64,000 nucleotides of DNA from Notospermus geniculatus. Lineage: Eukaryota; Nemertea; Pilidiophora; Heteronemertea; Lineidae. Where the stretch lies: NCBI GenBank assembly GCA_002633025.1, contig NMRB01001606.1, forward strand, positions 2,017 to 66,016. Reading direction: 5' to 3'. The position numbers and the translations under genes were made by a program. The notes below the pieces were generated by a model, which saw nothing but the letters and a program-made list of their open reading frames with translations, did not search any database and was not told where the DNA came from. Shown in pieces: positions 1 to 10,224 of the stretch (the first letter of the stretch is position 1; every line of letters begins with the position of its first letter).

Positions 1-32
1 AAAAACTAATGAATGAAGACGAAGAAAATTAA

Positions 33-105
33 CACGCCCCGCGTATCGAACCCGAGACCTTCTGCTCTATGGGCAGGCTACTTTGCCACTCGGCCATAGC
101 AACTA
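33..105 (-). repeat. tRNA-derived sequence (SINE head)
   Basis: Read on the minus strand: an A-box-like TATGGCCGAGTGGCAAAG, then a B-box-like GGTCTCGGGTTCGATAC about 40 bp later. The acceptor stem does not pair well, so it is a tRNA-derived repeat rather than a tRNA gene. Confidence 0.6.
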
Positions 106-781
106 TACACTGTATGGCGCGCTGATATGCATGAATGTATTGTTTGGATATGTCAGGCGGCGCAGTAGGGAGAATTTAGAAAGCAATCGAGCAACATCTG
201 CTAAAAAAGTAAAATTGTGACCACAACAAAGTTCTCTTCGCAAAATCAACCACCCGTTGCATCAGGATATGGTATCTTCTATCACAATGCCGAATTTCGA
301 GGCAAAACAAAGCTTCTAAATGTGACTTTATTGAGCCGACTTCCAGTATTATTATATAGATACCAAAAGGGAATGTCAACCAGGCTGCCATCTGGTAATG
401 CCTGTAGGAACTAAATCTTCGTGAAAGCACACACCAGCAGAACAGATAGTGTTATTTTTCCAAGCACGTACTTTTCACGGTTCAGAGAATCCTGCAATTC
501 TTGCTGCCACTTTTCATTGTGATTAATCATTTTTATCTTGGTGGCAACTCGTGGCTCGGATCAATAAATGCCCTCATTTGAAATCATGCTGCTCTCCAGG
601 GAGTATTTATGAATATTAACTCTTTGTGCAAGAGAGAAAGGTATGAAATATTTAGAACATGGCATTTTTGATGCAGAATGGAGTAACTATGGAGCACAGT
701 GACGCAGTGGATGAGCCTTGATAGCTGAGGGGTAATCATGTCCGCTTAGCAAGCAGCAGGTCCCGGATTTGAATCCTGGGC

Positions 782-990
782 CATATGTGACCCGGCACAA
801 CAAAATGAGTCGGAATGCGCACAGAAGAAGACCAAAGATGACACCAGACAACAATTACAGAAATGGACAAAGTCAAATTTCACAATGGGCAGACAATCCT
901 GAAATCAACAAACCGTTGGTGTCACCTTGGACATGTTCGGTCTTCTTCTGTGCGCATTCCGACTCATTTTGCTGTGCCGGGTCACATATG
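782..990. repeat. Inverted repeat with 52-bp arms
   Basis: Arms 782-833 and 939-990 are reverse complements with one mismatch, around a 105-bp spacer that itself pairs imperfectly (GATGACACCA / TGGTGTCACC). Such fresh symmetry suggests a recently inserted foldback MITE. A solitary fragment of one arm recurs at 12015-12040. Confidence 0.8.
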
Positions 991-1191
991 TGAGCCGCTC
1001 CTGCAAAAGCAGACGCTTGTCGCGAGTGATCATCATTGGTCATCAGTTTACTCAACTATTATCACTGCTGTCCACTACTATTGTAAACCCGTGTCAATGT
1101 ACATTTCAGCTGTTGTGCTGCAAGGCCGTTAACCCTTTCCTCGGGTTGCGACAAGCGTCTGCTTTTGCTGAGCAGCTAGCTCACCACAATC
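991..1191. mobile_element. MITE with TIRs (GCAAAAGCAGACGCTTGTCGC)
   Basis: Left end tgagccgctcctgcaaaag and right end cttttgctgagcagctagct are inverted repeats, with GCAGACGCTTGTCGC shared in both arms. A second copy with the same interior (CATCATTGGTCATC, CACTGCTGTCCACTACTATTG) lies at 36145-36320. There is no ORF of note. Confidence 0.65.
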
Positions 1192-1404
1192 ATGACAATG
1201 GATTAATCATCCCTGGCTCTTCAGTCCATTGCATGGGACAGTAAGCCGTGGTGCCTGTACCTTGTACCTTTACAAGGGCAAGTAAAAGATCCCATCCAAG
1301 TGAGGAACATGAGTAGCTTGAGATGGCCTCTTCCCTACTTACCAGGGCCAATAATGCTATGGCTTCGGCCCTGATGGAAAAGTCTAATACAAATATCCGA
1401 CTTT

Positions 1405-1627
1405 ACACTTTAACCCCAGTTTATCCTGAAACCTTTCAGTACAACTCAGATGAGCTGCTCATTTAGCGCTACAATCTGAGCATTTGTGACTAATACCCAT
1501 CTATATACACCTGAGTAGAAAGAGGCCTAAGGCAAAGCGACCTGCCCAAAGTTTTACGCCACAGTGGGATGCAAACCCGGGACCCTCTGACCGCTAGTCG
1601 GAGACCCGAACCACTACACCACCTTGG
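1405..1627 (-). mobile_element. SINE-B copy
   Basis: The reverse strand reads GGTGTAGTGGTTCGGG (A box), then CCGGGTTTGCATCCC (B box), a leader with TGGGCAGGTCGCTTTGCC, and a tail GTTTCAGGATAAACTGGGG. The same order is seen in the complete plus-strand copy at 11725-11945. Confidence 0.75.
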
Positions 1628-1695
1628 CTTCTTAGTATCGCATCACAGCATCAAGCCTAGAGTTTCCTCAAAGGAGACGGAAAAATCTAATATCC

Positions 1696-1905
1696 AAATT
1701 TAACCCGGTCTATCCTAAAACCTTCCAATAGAACTCAAATGAGCTGGTCATTCAGCGCTACAATCTGAGCATTTCCGACCGATACCCATCTGCACACCTG
1801 GGCAGAGAGAGGCAAGGTGAAGAGACTTGCCCAAGGTCTCACACCAGTCGGATGCGAACCTGGGACCTTTTGACTGCTAGTTGGAGACCCGAACCACTAC
1901 ACCAC
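1696..1905 (-). mobile_element. SINE-B copy
   Basis: Second minus-strand SINE-B, 3' tail at 1696 and tRNA-like head ending GTGGTGTAGTGGTTCGGG at 1905. A flanking sequence (CACATCACAGCATCAAGCC) recurs at 1635 and 2258, so this stretch was also locally duplicated. Confidence 0.75.
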
Positions 1906-2252
1906 GGAATGCGGATCGGGGAAACGGAACACGGAACAGACATTTGTTCACTCCAAGCCATTTCCCTTCATCCATTTATCTGCACGCGGTAAGCGGTTTA
2001 CAGAACGTGGATAGGCGGAACGCGGAAAGACCGATCACTTGGTGTAGCGATTTTTCCACGCGGAATAAAAATCCGTGCCCTATGGAGCACCGTGATTGGA
2101 CAGGGACGGACCAAACCTGCGCAATGCTTACAAAAACAGAAGTGATACCGCGTGCAGATAAATGGAACACGTGGAATATTTACTGCATTCCGTATACCGC
2201 ATTCTGTTTTCGCGATCCGCATTCCGCTTACCGCGTGTCAGCTAAACGTAGC
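1906..2252. mobile_element. DNA transposon relic, TAAAGCTACG-TIR family (5' end missing)
   Basis: It is homologous along its length to 50409-50774: GGAATGCGGATCG near the start, GAGCACCGTGATTGG and GGGACGGACCAAACCTGCGC in the middle, and CGTGTCAGCTAAACGTAGCTTTA at the right end. The left end abuts SINE-B and is truncated. Confidence 0.7.
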
Positions 2253-2740
2253 TTTAGTATCACATCACAGCATCAAGCCTAAAGTTTCCTCAAAGGAGAC
2301 ATCAACACTTTATCGATTCTTTCAAATGCTGAAAGCAACACTATCTTCTGCTGCAGATAAAACGAAATAAATTGAAAAATCGTTCTTATGGTCGTTAAAA
2401 TCAGATGTGCCCAGCGATAAATCTAAATAAAAGCGTGGCACACATCGTTAATGCTGTCGTACGTTATGCTGAGATAAGGGACTTTGATTGAAAAACAAAC
2501 TAAAGTTGCCGAAGTTGACAGCGTTCTGCATGAAAATTCATTGAAAGTGACATGTCCTGGGTTGTAGATTTCATATTTGGTGAAAATTCCTTCCTGTGTC
2601 ACTTTTCAGTAAACAAGGGACCTGCATAGGATGTAGCAAGCATAAAACCAGTTTTTACCTGCCCTGTTACACAGTGTAATGGCAGGCGTGGACCCAGGAT
2701 TTTTGGCAGACGGGTCAGGGCCGGCGAAGGGGGTCGCCCA
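2253..2740. other. No recognisable feature
   Basis: The first 50 bp repeat 1633-1680. The rest is A/T-rich sequence in which I see no ORF with family features, no splice structure and no clear repeat. Confidence 0.5.
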
Positions 2741-2810
2741 TTATCAAACAATATCAAAACTGATATCATCTAGTCTGCAGTGGCTGGCGAGAAGATCGCC
2801 AGCCCTACAG
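2741..2810 (-). repeat. Fragment of CACCAGGCGATATC MITE (MITE-C)
   Basis: It contains CAATATCAAAACTGATATC, TAGTCTGCAGTGGCTGGCGA and GAAGATCGCCAGCC, which match the reverse complement of the middle of the full copies at 10619-10830 and 14396-14617. Confidence 0.6.
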
Positions 2811-2832
2811 GCCTTATGCTTGCAGCGCTGGT

Positions 2833-2969
2833 CTAGTGTTTCTGCCATGAATTTTTTTAAGGGGGGACAAAGAAAAAATTTGACAGAATTCTTGGTCAAA
2901 AACACAAATTTTGACTGTTTTTGACTTTTTAAGGAGGGGACATATACCCCCCTCTGGCAGAAACACTGG
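2833..2969. mobile_element. MITE with TIR agtgtttctgcc
   Basis: CTAGTGTTTCTGCCATG at the left and CTGGCAGAAACACTGGG at the right are inverted repeats around an A/T-rich core with two 'ttttaaggnggggaca' motifs. A relative with the same ends lies at 40918-41058. Confidence 0.65.
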
Positions 2970-4250
2970 GCCGCGTGTTTCGGGTTCCCCATTGTGATGG
3001 CACCATTTATGAATTTCCATTGCAAGGCAGAATATACAACCTTCCTGTAGGTACTCCATCACGGAATCGCTGTTCTCCAAAAAAAAACAAATGCTTTGAT
3101 TGATAGAACCCTCCACCATGAAATGACAATCGCAGACTAGACAAGTCAGGCGAGGAAAATGAGTCTGTCGCGAAGGTACGCACGTAATCAGAATACAGAT
3201 GAGGCAGTTCTGACCTCTGGTTTCGAAAATGTCAATGCACTTTTGGTTCTGGCGGTATGGAAATTGTGGCAATAATTGTGGACAAGAAAAACGAAGGGAT
3301 AGTTTCCAGGGAGATTTGCTTGAAATTGGAACGGAATTAGGGGATCTTTTAGGTTAGACATTCTATCCACAGATGTTTTGTCCTCGGAAATTTCGTCTCT
3401 TAAAGAGCCGGTATTGCCACTTTTTCTCAACAGCTAGCGCCACCGCACCACTCTCCAACCCAAGGACTAACTACGTTGTCGGTGAATCTGTGAAAGTCAG
3501 CCATGACAGTTTAGAAGGGGTAAACAGGGCTCTCAATGACTCGAGGTCTCGGGTCAAATACGCACAAAGTGCGTAGTGTGAAGCACAATAAAAACCAGCA
3601 GGAGTCAGTGCGACGCACGAAGATTCACCCAATGTTGTGAAATGACCATGGTTGACCCCTGACTTCTGAGGGCTGACCCCAGAAAAAAAATACACAGAAG
3701 TCTCTGACCCTTCTACTGAAAACTCCAGTGAGAGCCCTGGGTAAACATAACCTCCACGTAGGCCTTGGGGGCCTTGTGCATTTGTACAGTTGGCTCCTGT
3801 GCTTACCGTCTGTACAATGCCCTAGGCCCAAGGTTTGTTTACCCCTTCTGACCTGTCATGGCAGACTTTCGCAGGATGTCTATTGGTCCGCTACAACTTT
3901 GCTGCCATCTTTTGGCAATACGCACGGCTACTGCTCCTATTGAACTTTTAAGCACATAAGAGCACATAACTGGACTAAAAACAGCAACTTTGAGAAATAC
4001 CTCAGCCCTCAGAGGGGTTAAGATGAATCACACGGCATCCTATTTCTTATCCAGCCCCAAGGGAACGACCTCTGAGAAACGTGACACTAAGCTAACAGGC
4101 GTTGTAGGAGACGGCAGGGGTTTAAACATGACACTTCTTGACACGCTTCGTATTGGAAGGCAGGGGTGGTGAAAGCGTGAATATGACGCCAAATCGATGT
4201 GGGGTATATTGGTAAAACACCGTTATTGGAGATGGAGGAGGATAAGGAGG
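2970..4250. other. No gene seen; weak inverted repeat at 3738-3846
   Basis: Mostly unique-looking sequence. GTAAACATAACCT...GCCTTGTGCATTTGTACAG (3739 on) pairs imperfectly with CTGTACAATGCCCTAGG...AAGGTTTGTTTACCCC (to 3846), probably an old foldback element. The open frames here lack domain features. Confidence 0.4.
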
Positions 4251-4252
4251 TA

Positions 4253-4600
4253 CATTGGAACCTTCTTTAACGGACACCTCTGACATGAGGACACCTCTCT
4301 ATTAGGGAACTGAAGTTCAGTCCCAAACTGGTCGTTCTATTCATTTTGACCTCTGTAATCAGGACACCTCTCAATTCAGGACAGCATCTGACAGTCCCGA
4401 AGCTGTCCTTAATAGAGAGGTTCCAACTTCCACATTGGAACCTCCCTTAGCAGACACCTCTGCCAGGAGGACACCTCTCTATTGAGGACACTGAAGTCCA
4501 GTCCCGCACTGGTCATTTCTATTCATTTTTACCTCTGTAATCAGGACACCTCACAACTCAGGACAGTCCCGAAGGTGTCCTTAATAGAGAGGCTCCACTG
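4253..4600. mobile_element. Head-to-tail dimer of a TA-flanked MITE (cattggaacct)
   Basis: Two similar units (4253-4427 and 4433-4600) each run from CATTGGAACCTnCnTTA to a TCCTTAATAGAGAGG end, with shared interior GACCTCTGTAATCAGGACACC. The dimer is bounded by TA at 4251-4252 and 4601-4602. The outer ends (cattggaacct / aggctccactg) are imperfect inverted repeats. A relative starts at 56034. TA duplication suggests a Tc1/mariner-mobilised element. Confidence 0.75.
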
Positions 4601-4840
4601 TATAATATGACCTTCACGGCAGTCTCTACAGATACGCCCTGCAAAATCTATGTAAGCTAGATTATCTCCACATTTGCATAAATGGTTCAGTATTGGTATT
4701 TGCTGTCAAATCCCACGCTTTCCGTGACAACCATTGCTGTTGAGGAGGTGTCCGATTTCGGTTATGCGGGTATGGCATCATGGCTCTACAGATAATAAGC
4801 ACTGTGAAAGATACATCTAACAACCCTCTCTGCTGTTAGC

Positions 4841-5280
4841 CAGCAGCACACCAGGCGATATCATGGTTCCTGCGACTTTTTGGTGAGCAAAATTAAGGCC
4901 TTTTTAAGGCTTTTTAAGGCCAATCCGGGAAAAAATTAAGGCCAAGTTGTCAGGAGTTTTCATGTGGGTTGTGCAATATTAATGCAGGAGAATGTTGTAA
5001 AGAACACATAAAGGTAAGCGCTGAGGGCGGGATCCCGACTTTGACGACCGGGCGGTTTTCAACTGATATAAATAAAAATGTCGTTAGGAAGGGGAAACGG
5101 TTTAATGAAAATTCAAAACTGAAGCTACATCAAATTTAAGGCCTATTTAAGGCCACTGCGTGAAAAAATTCTATATTTAAGGCTTTTTAAGGCCTTAATT
5201 CTGAAAAACAAAAGTTCCTGACTTTTAATGCTTTTTAAGGCTCCGTGGCAGCCCTGGATATCACAAGCAATCTCGGGCCA
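4841..5280. mobile_element. MITE-C remnant hosting an hAT-like insertion
   Basis: CAGCAGCACACCAGGCGATATC (4841-4862) is the end of MITE-C. Its continuation, atatcacaagcaatctc, is found only after 5257, because a 393-bp element sits in between. Confidence 0.7.
4864..5256. mobile_element. hAT-like nonautonomous element with GATATCA duplication
   Basis: It begins tggttcctgc and ends gcagccctg, and is flanked by GATATCA (4857-4863 and 5257-5263). The interior is full of AAGGCCTTTTTAAGGC palindromes. A shorter relative with the same ends and a one-mismatch 7-bp duplication lies at 25182-25463. A duplication of 7-8 bp and a CAGGGC-type end are typical of hAT elements. Confidence 0.75.
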
Positions 5281-5624
5281 TATTCACGAAGCCTTCGCAA
5301 CTTTGCGTGCACGCAACTCTGTTGTTTGGCTGCACATGCCTAATAGCTATAGCTGCCTAAAGGGTCTCTTGAAGCATAATTTCCATTTCCGGTTGAAAGG
5401 GTCAACAAGGCTTTCAGAAGGAGCATCTCACACCACATAAAATCAATGAACGCCTTCAAGCTGATAACAAGGACACCTGACGTTCCATTACTTAAACCTT
5501 ATTGATAGGAACCGACATGACCAATATGTAGCCGTGCGGGAATCTGACGTCACGGAGCATCTTAAGGTGTGACAGAGCACTTCTGCTCATAGGCACTAAA
5601 TCAATTTCCATCTCTCGGCAGACA
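5264..5624. other. No recognisable feature
   Basis: Apart from the short end of MITE-C at the left, I see no repeat or exon. Confidence 0.4.
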
Positions 5625-5920
5625 GAGATGTTTTGATGGTAGATATATTAGCAATATCCAAATTGGATATGGACATATTATTGGTTTTATCGTACGATGA
5701 TGAACAAGAGGACTGTGTGCCAGGCACTCAGCTGAATACAGTGAGAGATGTTGTGATGGTAGATATATCAGCAATATCCGAGTTGATATGGACATATTAT
5801 TGGTTTTATCTCACGATGATGAACAAGAGGCCTGTGTGCCAGGCACTCAGCTGAAGGCAGAGAGAGCGATGTTGTGATGGCAGATATATTAGCAATATCC
5901 GAGTTGGATATGGACCATCT
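5625..5920. repeat. 120-bp tandem repeat, about 2.4 units
   Basis: Units start at 5625, 5745 and 5866 (GAGATGTTnTGATGGTAGATA) and include GATATGGACATATTATTGG and TGTGTGCCAGGCACTCAGC. A separate part-unit recurs at 6300-6376 downstream of about 380 bp of unrelated sequence. Confidence 0.85.
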
Positions 5921-6299
5921 TGACTAATCAAGGCCTCCGGTCACTCCGCCCTTCAAACTACGCTCCCTTCACCCTTGACGACCACCGTTTGTCATCCTGC
6001 TCGCAGACAGGTCGTTCCATGGACCACACACACACCCACTGCTGTCAATGATAAATGCGTGTAATCCAATGTTTTGTGAATAAAACATGCATTAACGTAT
6101 TAGATTATTCTTCATTTTGAGATTTTCATCGATCCAAATCTCACAATGTTCCTTTCATCGTCATAAACCGCGCTTTCAGTAAAGTTTGGCTGCTTCAGCC
6201 GCCACGCTCATGGGCGGCAAATGCGAGTGATAAATGGTACGGTGGTCGGCAAGGGTGGATGGAGCGATAGTAGGAGTGACAGGAAGCCTTGGTTGGGCA

Positions 6300-6376
6300 A
6301 GATGGATATGGACATATTATTTGTTTTATCTTACGATGATGAACAAGAGGCCTGTGTGCCAGGCACTCAGCTGAAT
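6300..6376. repeat. Stray unit of the 120-bp repeat
   Basis: GGATATGGACATATTATTTG through GCCAGGCACTCAGCTGAATG matches the tandem array at 5625-5920. The 5921-6299 stretch between them shows no other feature. Confidence 0.8.
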
Positions 6377-6400
6377 GAAGTATTCTGTACTCCGTAGTGA

Positions 6401-6667
6401 ATTTTTCCATCAGGGCCAAAGCATAGCATTTAGCCCTGGTAAGTTGGAAGAGGCCATCTCACGACTCAAACTACTCATGTTCCTCACTTGGATGGGGTCT
6501 TTTACTTGCCCTTGCAAAGGCACAAGGTACAAGGCACCACGGCCTACTGTCCCTTGCGACGGACTGAAGAGCCAGGGATGATTAATCCCATTTGGTCCGG
6601 GCTGGATTCGAACCGGAACCTGCCGCTTGAAAAGCGGACGTGACACCACTAGGCTATCAAGGCTCCT
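6401..6667 (-). mobile_element. SINE-A copy, near full length
   Basis: On the minus strand the tRNA-like head (TGATAGCCTAGTGGTGTC, GGTTCCGGTTCGAATCC) is at about 6600-6667. The body has CATCCCTGGCTCTTCAGTCC, GGGCAAGTAAAAGACCC and a 3' end CTGATGGAAAAAT at 6401. Confidence 0.85.
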
Positions 6668-6709
6668 CGACACCTGCCCGAAGAAACCATTTGATTTTTT
6701 TATTTTGAT

Positions 6710-6975
6710 TTTTCCGTCAGGACCGAAGCCAAAGCATTATTGGCCCTGGTAAGTATGGAAGAGGCCATCTCAAGCTACTCATGTTCCTCACTTGGATGGG
6801 GTCTTTTACTTGCCCTTGCAAAGACACAAGGTACAAAAGGCACCACGGTTCAATGTCCCACGCGACAGACTAGAGCCAGGTTAGGTATGAATACCATTTA
6901 GCCCGGCCCGGGATTCAAACCCGGGACCTGCAGCTACTAAGCGGACTGACAACCACTCAGCTATGAAAGCTCCTC
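6710..6975 (-). mobile_element. SINE-A copy, near full length
   Basis: Same structure as the preceding copy, in the same orientation and 40 bp away. The B-box region reads GGTCCCGGGTTTGAATCC. Both copies are followed by CACCTGCC(C/T)GAAGAAACCA, so flanking sequence was shared or duplicated with them. Confidence 0.85.
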
Positions 6976-8296
6976 GACACCCACATCCTTGACACCTGCC
7001 TGAAGAAACCATTGGGAGGGTTAAGCAATGTTCAAGGGAATGCCGAACGCCATGTGAGATGACACTAAATCGATGGACGCCACGGCAACACCAATCAGGG
7101 AAGGGAAGCAAGAACCAATGTGAGATTGACAATATCACCAACATCCTTTGATGTTAAATGAACCGCCTTTGAGGATTCGGCTGGGGGCCGCGATATTACT
7201 TGGTAAAGCTCGCCGTGAATGACAGCTTTTTTTGTCAGAGGCGACCTGCAGGCTTTGAACCTTGAGAGTTGATGGTCTCAATGATGCAGCTCGGTTTAGG
7301 AATGACGAACTGGAATTTGTTGCTTGTGGTTGGAGACCTTCTTGACTAGTCCAACGTGCCAGCAACCATTGAATGTGTAATTATTAAGCCAGGCGTACAT
7401 CACACTTGCGACTGGAATCAACTGATCTTATCAGTCACTGGTGATGTCGCAAATTCAGCAACTCAGTAAAACTAGGAGAATCCAATCAGTCATCATGTCC
7501 TGACCGTGTACATTGCACTTGTGACTGGCAGCAACTCAGGTAACATCCGGGGCATTGAGATTCGACGAGACTAGGTCTCCTTCAGAAAACTGGCAATGAT
7601 CAGTTGCAAGCCCGCGACCGCGTACATTGCAGCGACCGAATGAAACTGGGTACAACTAGTCGCTAGAAAGTTGAGCATGTGCAACTCGCGGCGACTGGCA
7701 AAATCTCAGTTCCACCGAGTTGCAAGCGTGTGTACATCGACCGTTTCTGGCGACTGATCAGTTGCCTCCAGTTCCAGCTAGACCCTCCCAGTCACCAGTA
7801 GCTCCTGATATTTTCACCCACCAAGAATGTAATGGAAAATAGCCAACAAGCACAGACAAGAGAAACAACAATACTATGCACAAGGTACAAGGCACCATGG
7901 CTTACTGTCCCATGTGACAGACAAGTGTTTGAAGGACTTAATTCCAGTAGGCCTAACCATTTTGAAACTCACTTCAGATCAGCTACAGAAAGAGTTCATC
8001 AACCAGGAGTATAAGCCACATGTTGCACCAAGTTCATCTTCTCAACCACCATGAGAAGTTTCCGATACCTGGTTTCACGGTGCACCTGGCCCGTTTTACT
8101 GAGGGGGTGGCCAATCAACCAGTTCCACTTTCTCATTATCTCACAAGGAAGGTAGCCTCCTACATACAGCACTCAAGTCATTTCTCAACAAGAAATCTTA
8201 CAAAGCCATTAAACCTGAAATTTTTTTTAAACATTGCCATGGCACTGGAACAGGCCAGAGGTGTGAGCTCCATATTTCATGTTGAAAGGCAAAGGA
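6976..8296. other. No gene; degenerate GCGACTGG-type repeats 7390-7800
   Basis: 7390-7800 contains many short direct and inverted repeats of the kind TTGCGACTGG / CCAGTCGC / GTTGCC, like a decayed foldback element; similar words recur at 27200-27400 and 61950-61990. A 45-bp SINE-A scrap (ACAAGGTACAAGGCACCATG) is at 7878-7922. Nothing else is recognised. Confidence 0.4.
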
Positions 8297-8480
8297 TCTG
8301 GGGAGGTCTGCATTGAACGCCTTGCCAAACGCACCAGCCATGGAAGACTTCCTTGGCCTGGTGGTTGGTGCACTGGCCTCTGAGCTACAAGCAATGTTGA
8401 GTGCTGTCAGTACTTGGATCACGGCGATCTCGCGTACACAGCAATGTATTGATTGATGCCGATCCGTCACGTGAAACATC
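8297..8480 (+). mobile_element. Composite tRNA-like/5S rRNA-like SINE, copy 1
   Basis: An A-box-like TTGGCCTGGTGGTTGGTGC (8353 on) is followed not by a tRNA B box but by AAGCAATGTTGAGTGCTGTC and AGTACTTGGAT, which resemble the internal control region of 5S rRNA (AAGCAACGTnGGG...GGTTAGTACTTGGATGGG). The upstream 50 bp also match copy 2. Confidence 0.6.
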
Positions 8481-9205
8481 CCGGCGTTCTGATTCGCCGA
8501 GGCGACCTCACCCACCGCTCTTCTGTCTTTCAACCATCCTCGCCTGAAGAAAGGTGTTATGAATAGGAAATAATGCTCATCTTGGGACGCAAAAAATAGA
8601 ATTAATTACGTCGTTTACTGTGTTCGAGGCAGGATTGACTGAACACGCGGGTTCCCTGTTACTAGACAACAGAGGTATTTTGGTCAGAATCCCAGGATGA
8701 AGGCCGTAGCCGCCTGAGAAACCCTCTTGAGTTGCAGAAGCTTGATGAAATTGCCGATTCAAATTGGAAACAAACGGAATTTCGTTACAAAATTAACATT
8801 TGCTCTCTGTCATCTAGTGCAGACGATAGTTTAGAACGTGTTGATATAAAGATTGGCGTATTAGAGTTCAGATTTGTTGAGATAAATCACATCCCAGCTT
8901 CTCAGTTGAGCATGGAATGCGCCGGAGTTCCGCCGTCCAGGCCCCACTTTTATAATCAACCGAACACGTTGCGCGAATTCGGAACTGCGGCTGGGCGAAT
9001 CTATGCATAAATTAGAAATATGTTTCTGCAACATGCTGAAAGGTGGCGCGGGAGCATGACTTGCCTGCGAGATGGTGCCGTGGGATGGTGACCAGCGTGT
9101 ATGATACATCTGGCAGACCTTCCCAGTCGAATCTGGAAAGTGTAGTTCGGCACTGAGACACAGAGTGGCACTAAGTGACTCGAAGATGAGTCATCTCTGG
9201 CCAAA

Positions 9206-9560
9206 GGGGGAGATGGTGCACTGAACCCCTTGCAGCTACTATATCTCACAGCTTAACCCGCCGGCCATGGAGGATTTCCTTTATGGTCTAGTGGTTGGTG
9301 CGTTGGCCTTTGAGTCAGAAGTAAGCAATGTTGGGTACGGTCAGTACAGTGCTCCCTCGCTATTAAGAACCCTTCAGGGTCCAAGGGTTAAGTTTGTACT
9401 AACAAGGAGTTCGTAATAGTGAGGATTCATCTGTGGGTCTGTAATATCCGGGAATTTGTAAAATCGAAGTTCATATAAAGAGCGAGGCAGCACTGTACTT
9501 CGATGGGTGACTGCGAGTGGCGCACTATGATGGTCCAGGACTTTGAGAGAGTGCATGGGC
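9206..9560 (+). mobile_element. Composite tRNA-like/5S rRNA-like SINE, copy 2, interrupted
   Basis: ATGGTCTAGTGGTTGGTGCG (9275 on) precedes AAGCAATGTTGGGTACGGTC and, after removal of the 9347-9495 insertion, AGTACTTCGATGGGTGACTG. That is an even closer match to the 5S rRNA control region than copy 1. The 3' limit is unsure. Confidence 0.6.
9347..9495. mobile_element. 149-bp MITE, TA duplication, inserted in the composite SINE
   Basis: Ends are CAGTGCTCCCTCGCT and AGCGAGGCAGCACTG (15-bp TIRs, one mismatch), flanked by TA at 9345-9346 and 9496-9497. Interior motifs (AACCCTTCAGGGTCCAAGGG, GTTCGTAATATCCGGGA-like) recur in the copy at 25007-25679. TA duplication points to Tc1/mariner mobilisation. 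Confidence 0.85.
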
Positions 9561-9895
9561 CCAATGCGTAGGGAAACACCTCCCCTTGGATCTGTGCCTG
9601 AGGAAATCTGCAACATTTGACACAGATACACTAAAATGTGCTAGCAGCGTGATATTCAGGGTTTACGGCACCACAAAAACAACCAAGCATCTGATTCGTA
9701 ATTAGCTCGCTCGACCGACAACCCGAAGTAATCCTGCTATTATGGTGTCGGCAAGATTTCCCTAAGGGCCGATTCCGCTTGCTAGCAGTGACAGCCATAG
9801 CTCGATCAACAGATGCTGATGACAGGAGGGTGTTCATCTATGAAAGAGGACTTTCCATCAGATTATTGGGAGAACACATACGTGCAGCATGGGGA
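9561..9895. other. No recognisable feature
   Basis: Unique-looking sequence without exon or repeat signals that I can support. Confidence 0.4.
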
Positions 9896-10143
9896 CAGAC
9901 CGTTCTCAAATTGACGTAAACGACAAAGATCTGTGCACTTCCACCGAAATCTCGACCACAACCTCGGTCTGAAACTGAATGACGTAACGCAGACAACCCC
10001 ACGACAGTGACATCGAAGACGTTGTGCCAGAGTCGATCATTGCTAAATCATGGATTGCGGCACATCACCCAGTTTCAGATCGAGGTTCTGGTTGAGATTT
10101 TAGCGGAAGTGCGCAGACCTGCAAATTTGAGAATCGTCTATAG
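9896..10143. mobile_element. Long-TIR foldback MITE (TAGACAA family), copy 1
   Basis: The left arm (TTCTCAAATTGACGTAAACG, GATCTGTGCACTTCCACCG, AACCTCGGTCTGAAACTG) pairs with the right arm (CAGTTTCAGATCGAGGTTCT, GCGGAAGTGCGCAGA, TTTGAGAATCGTCTA). Other copies are at 18049-18292 and 35511-35742. Confidence 0.8.
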
Positions 10144-10224
10144 GGACGACCATCTACCATCCCTCTCTGCTCTTCACCTCTGGCACCACTTTGATAAGCT
10201 TAGTGGTTATATCTTGTCTGCTTA

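Larger units (their letters stand above)
713..1392 (+). mobile_element. SINE-A copy split by about 410 bp of nested foldback elements
   Basis: The tRNA-like head is at 713-786 (A box in GATAGCTGAGGGGTAATC, B box GGATTTGAATCC). The body resumes at 1197 (GGATTAATCATCCCTGGCTC) and ends near 1392. In the intact copy at 15383-15600 the head and body are contiguous, so 787-1196 is an insertion. The body (CATGGGACAGTAAG, ACAAGGGCAAGTAAAAGA, GGGCCAATAATGCTATGG) is the SINE-A signature found elsewhere in the window. Confidence 0.75.

Noticed and set aside
2814-3272. 152-codon minus-strand open frame
   Set aside because: It partly reads a MITE, and the rest lacks domain features or compositional signs of coding.
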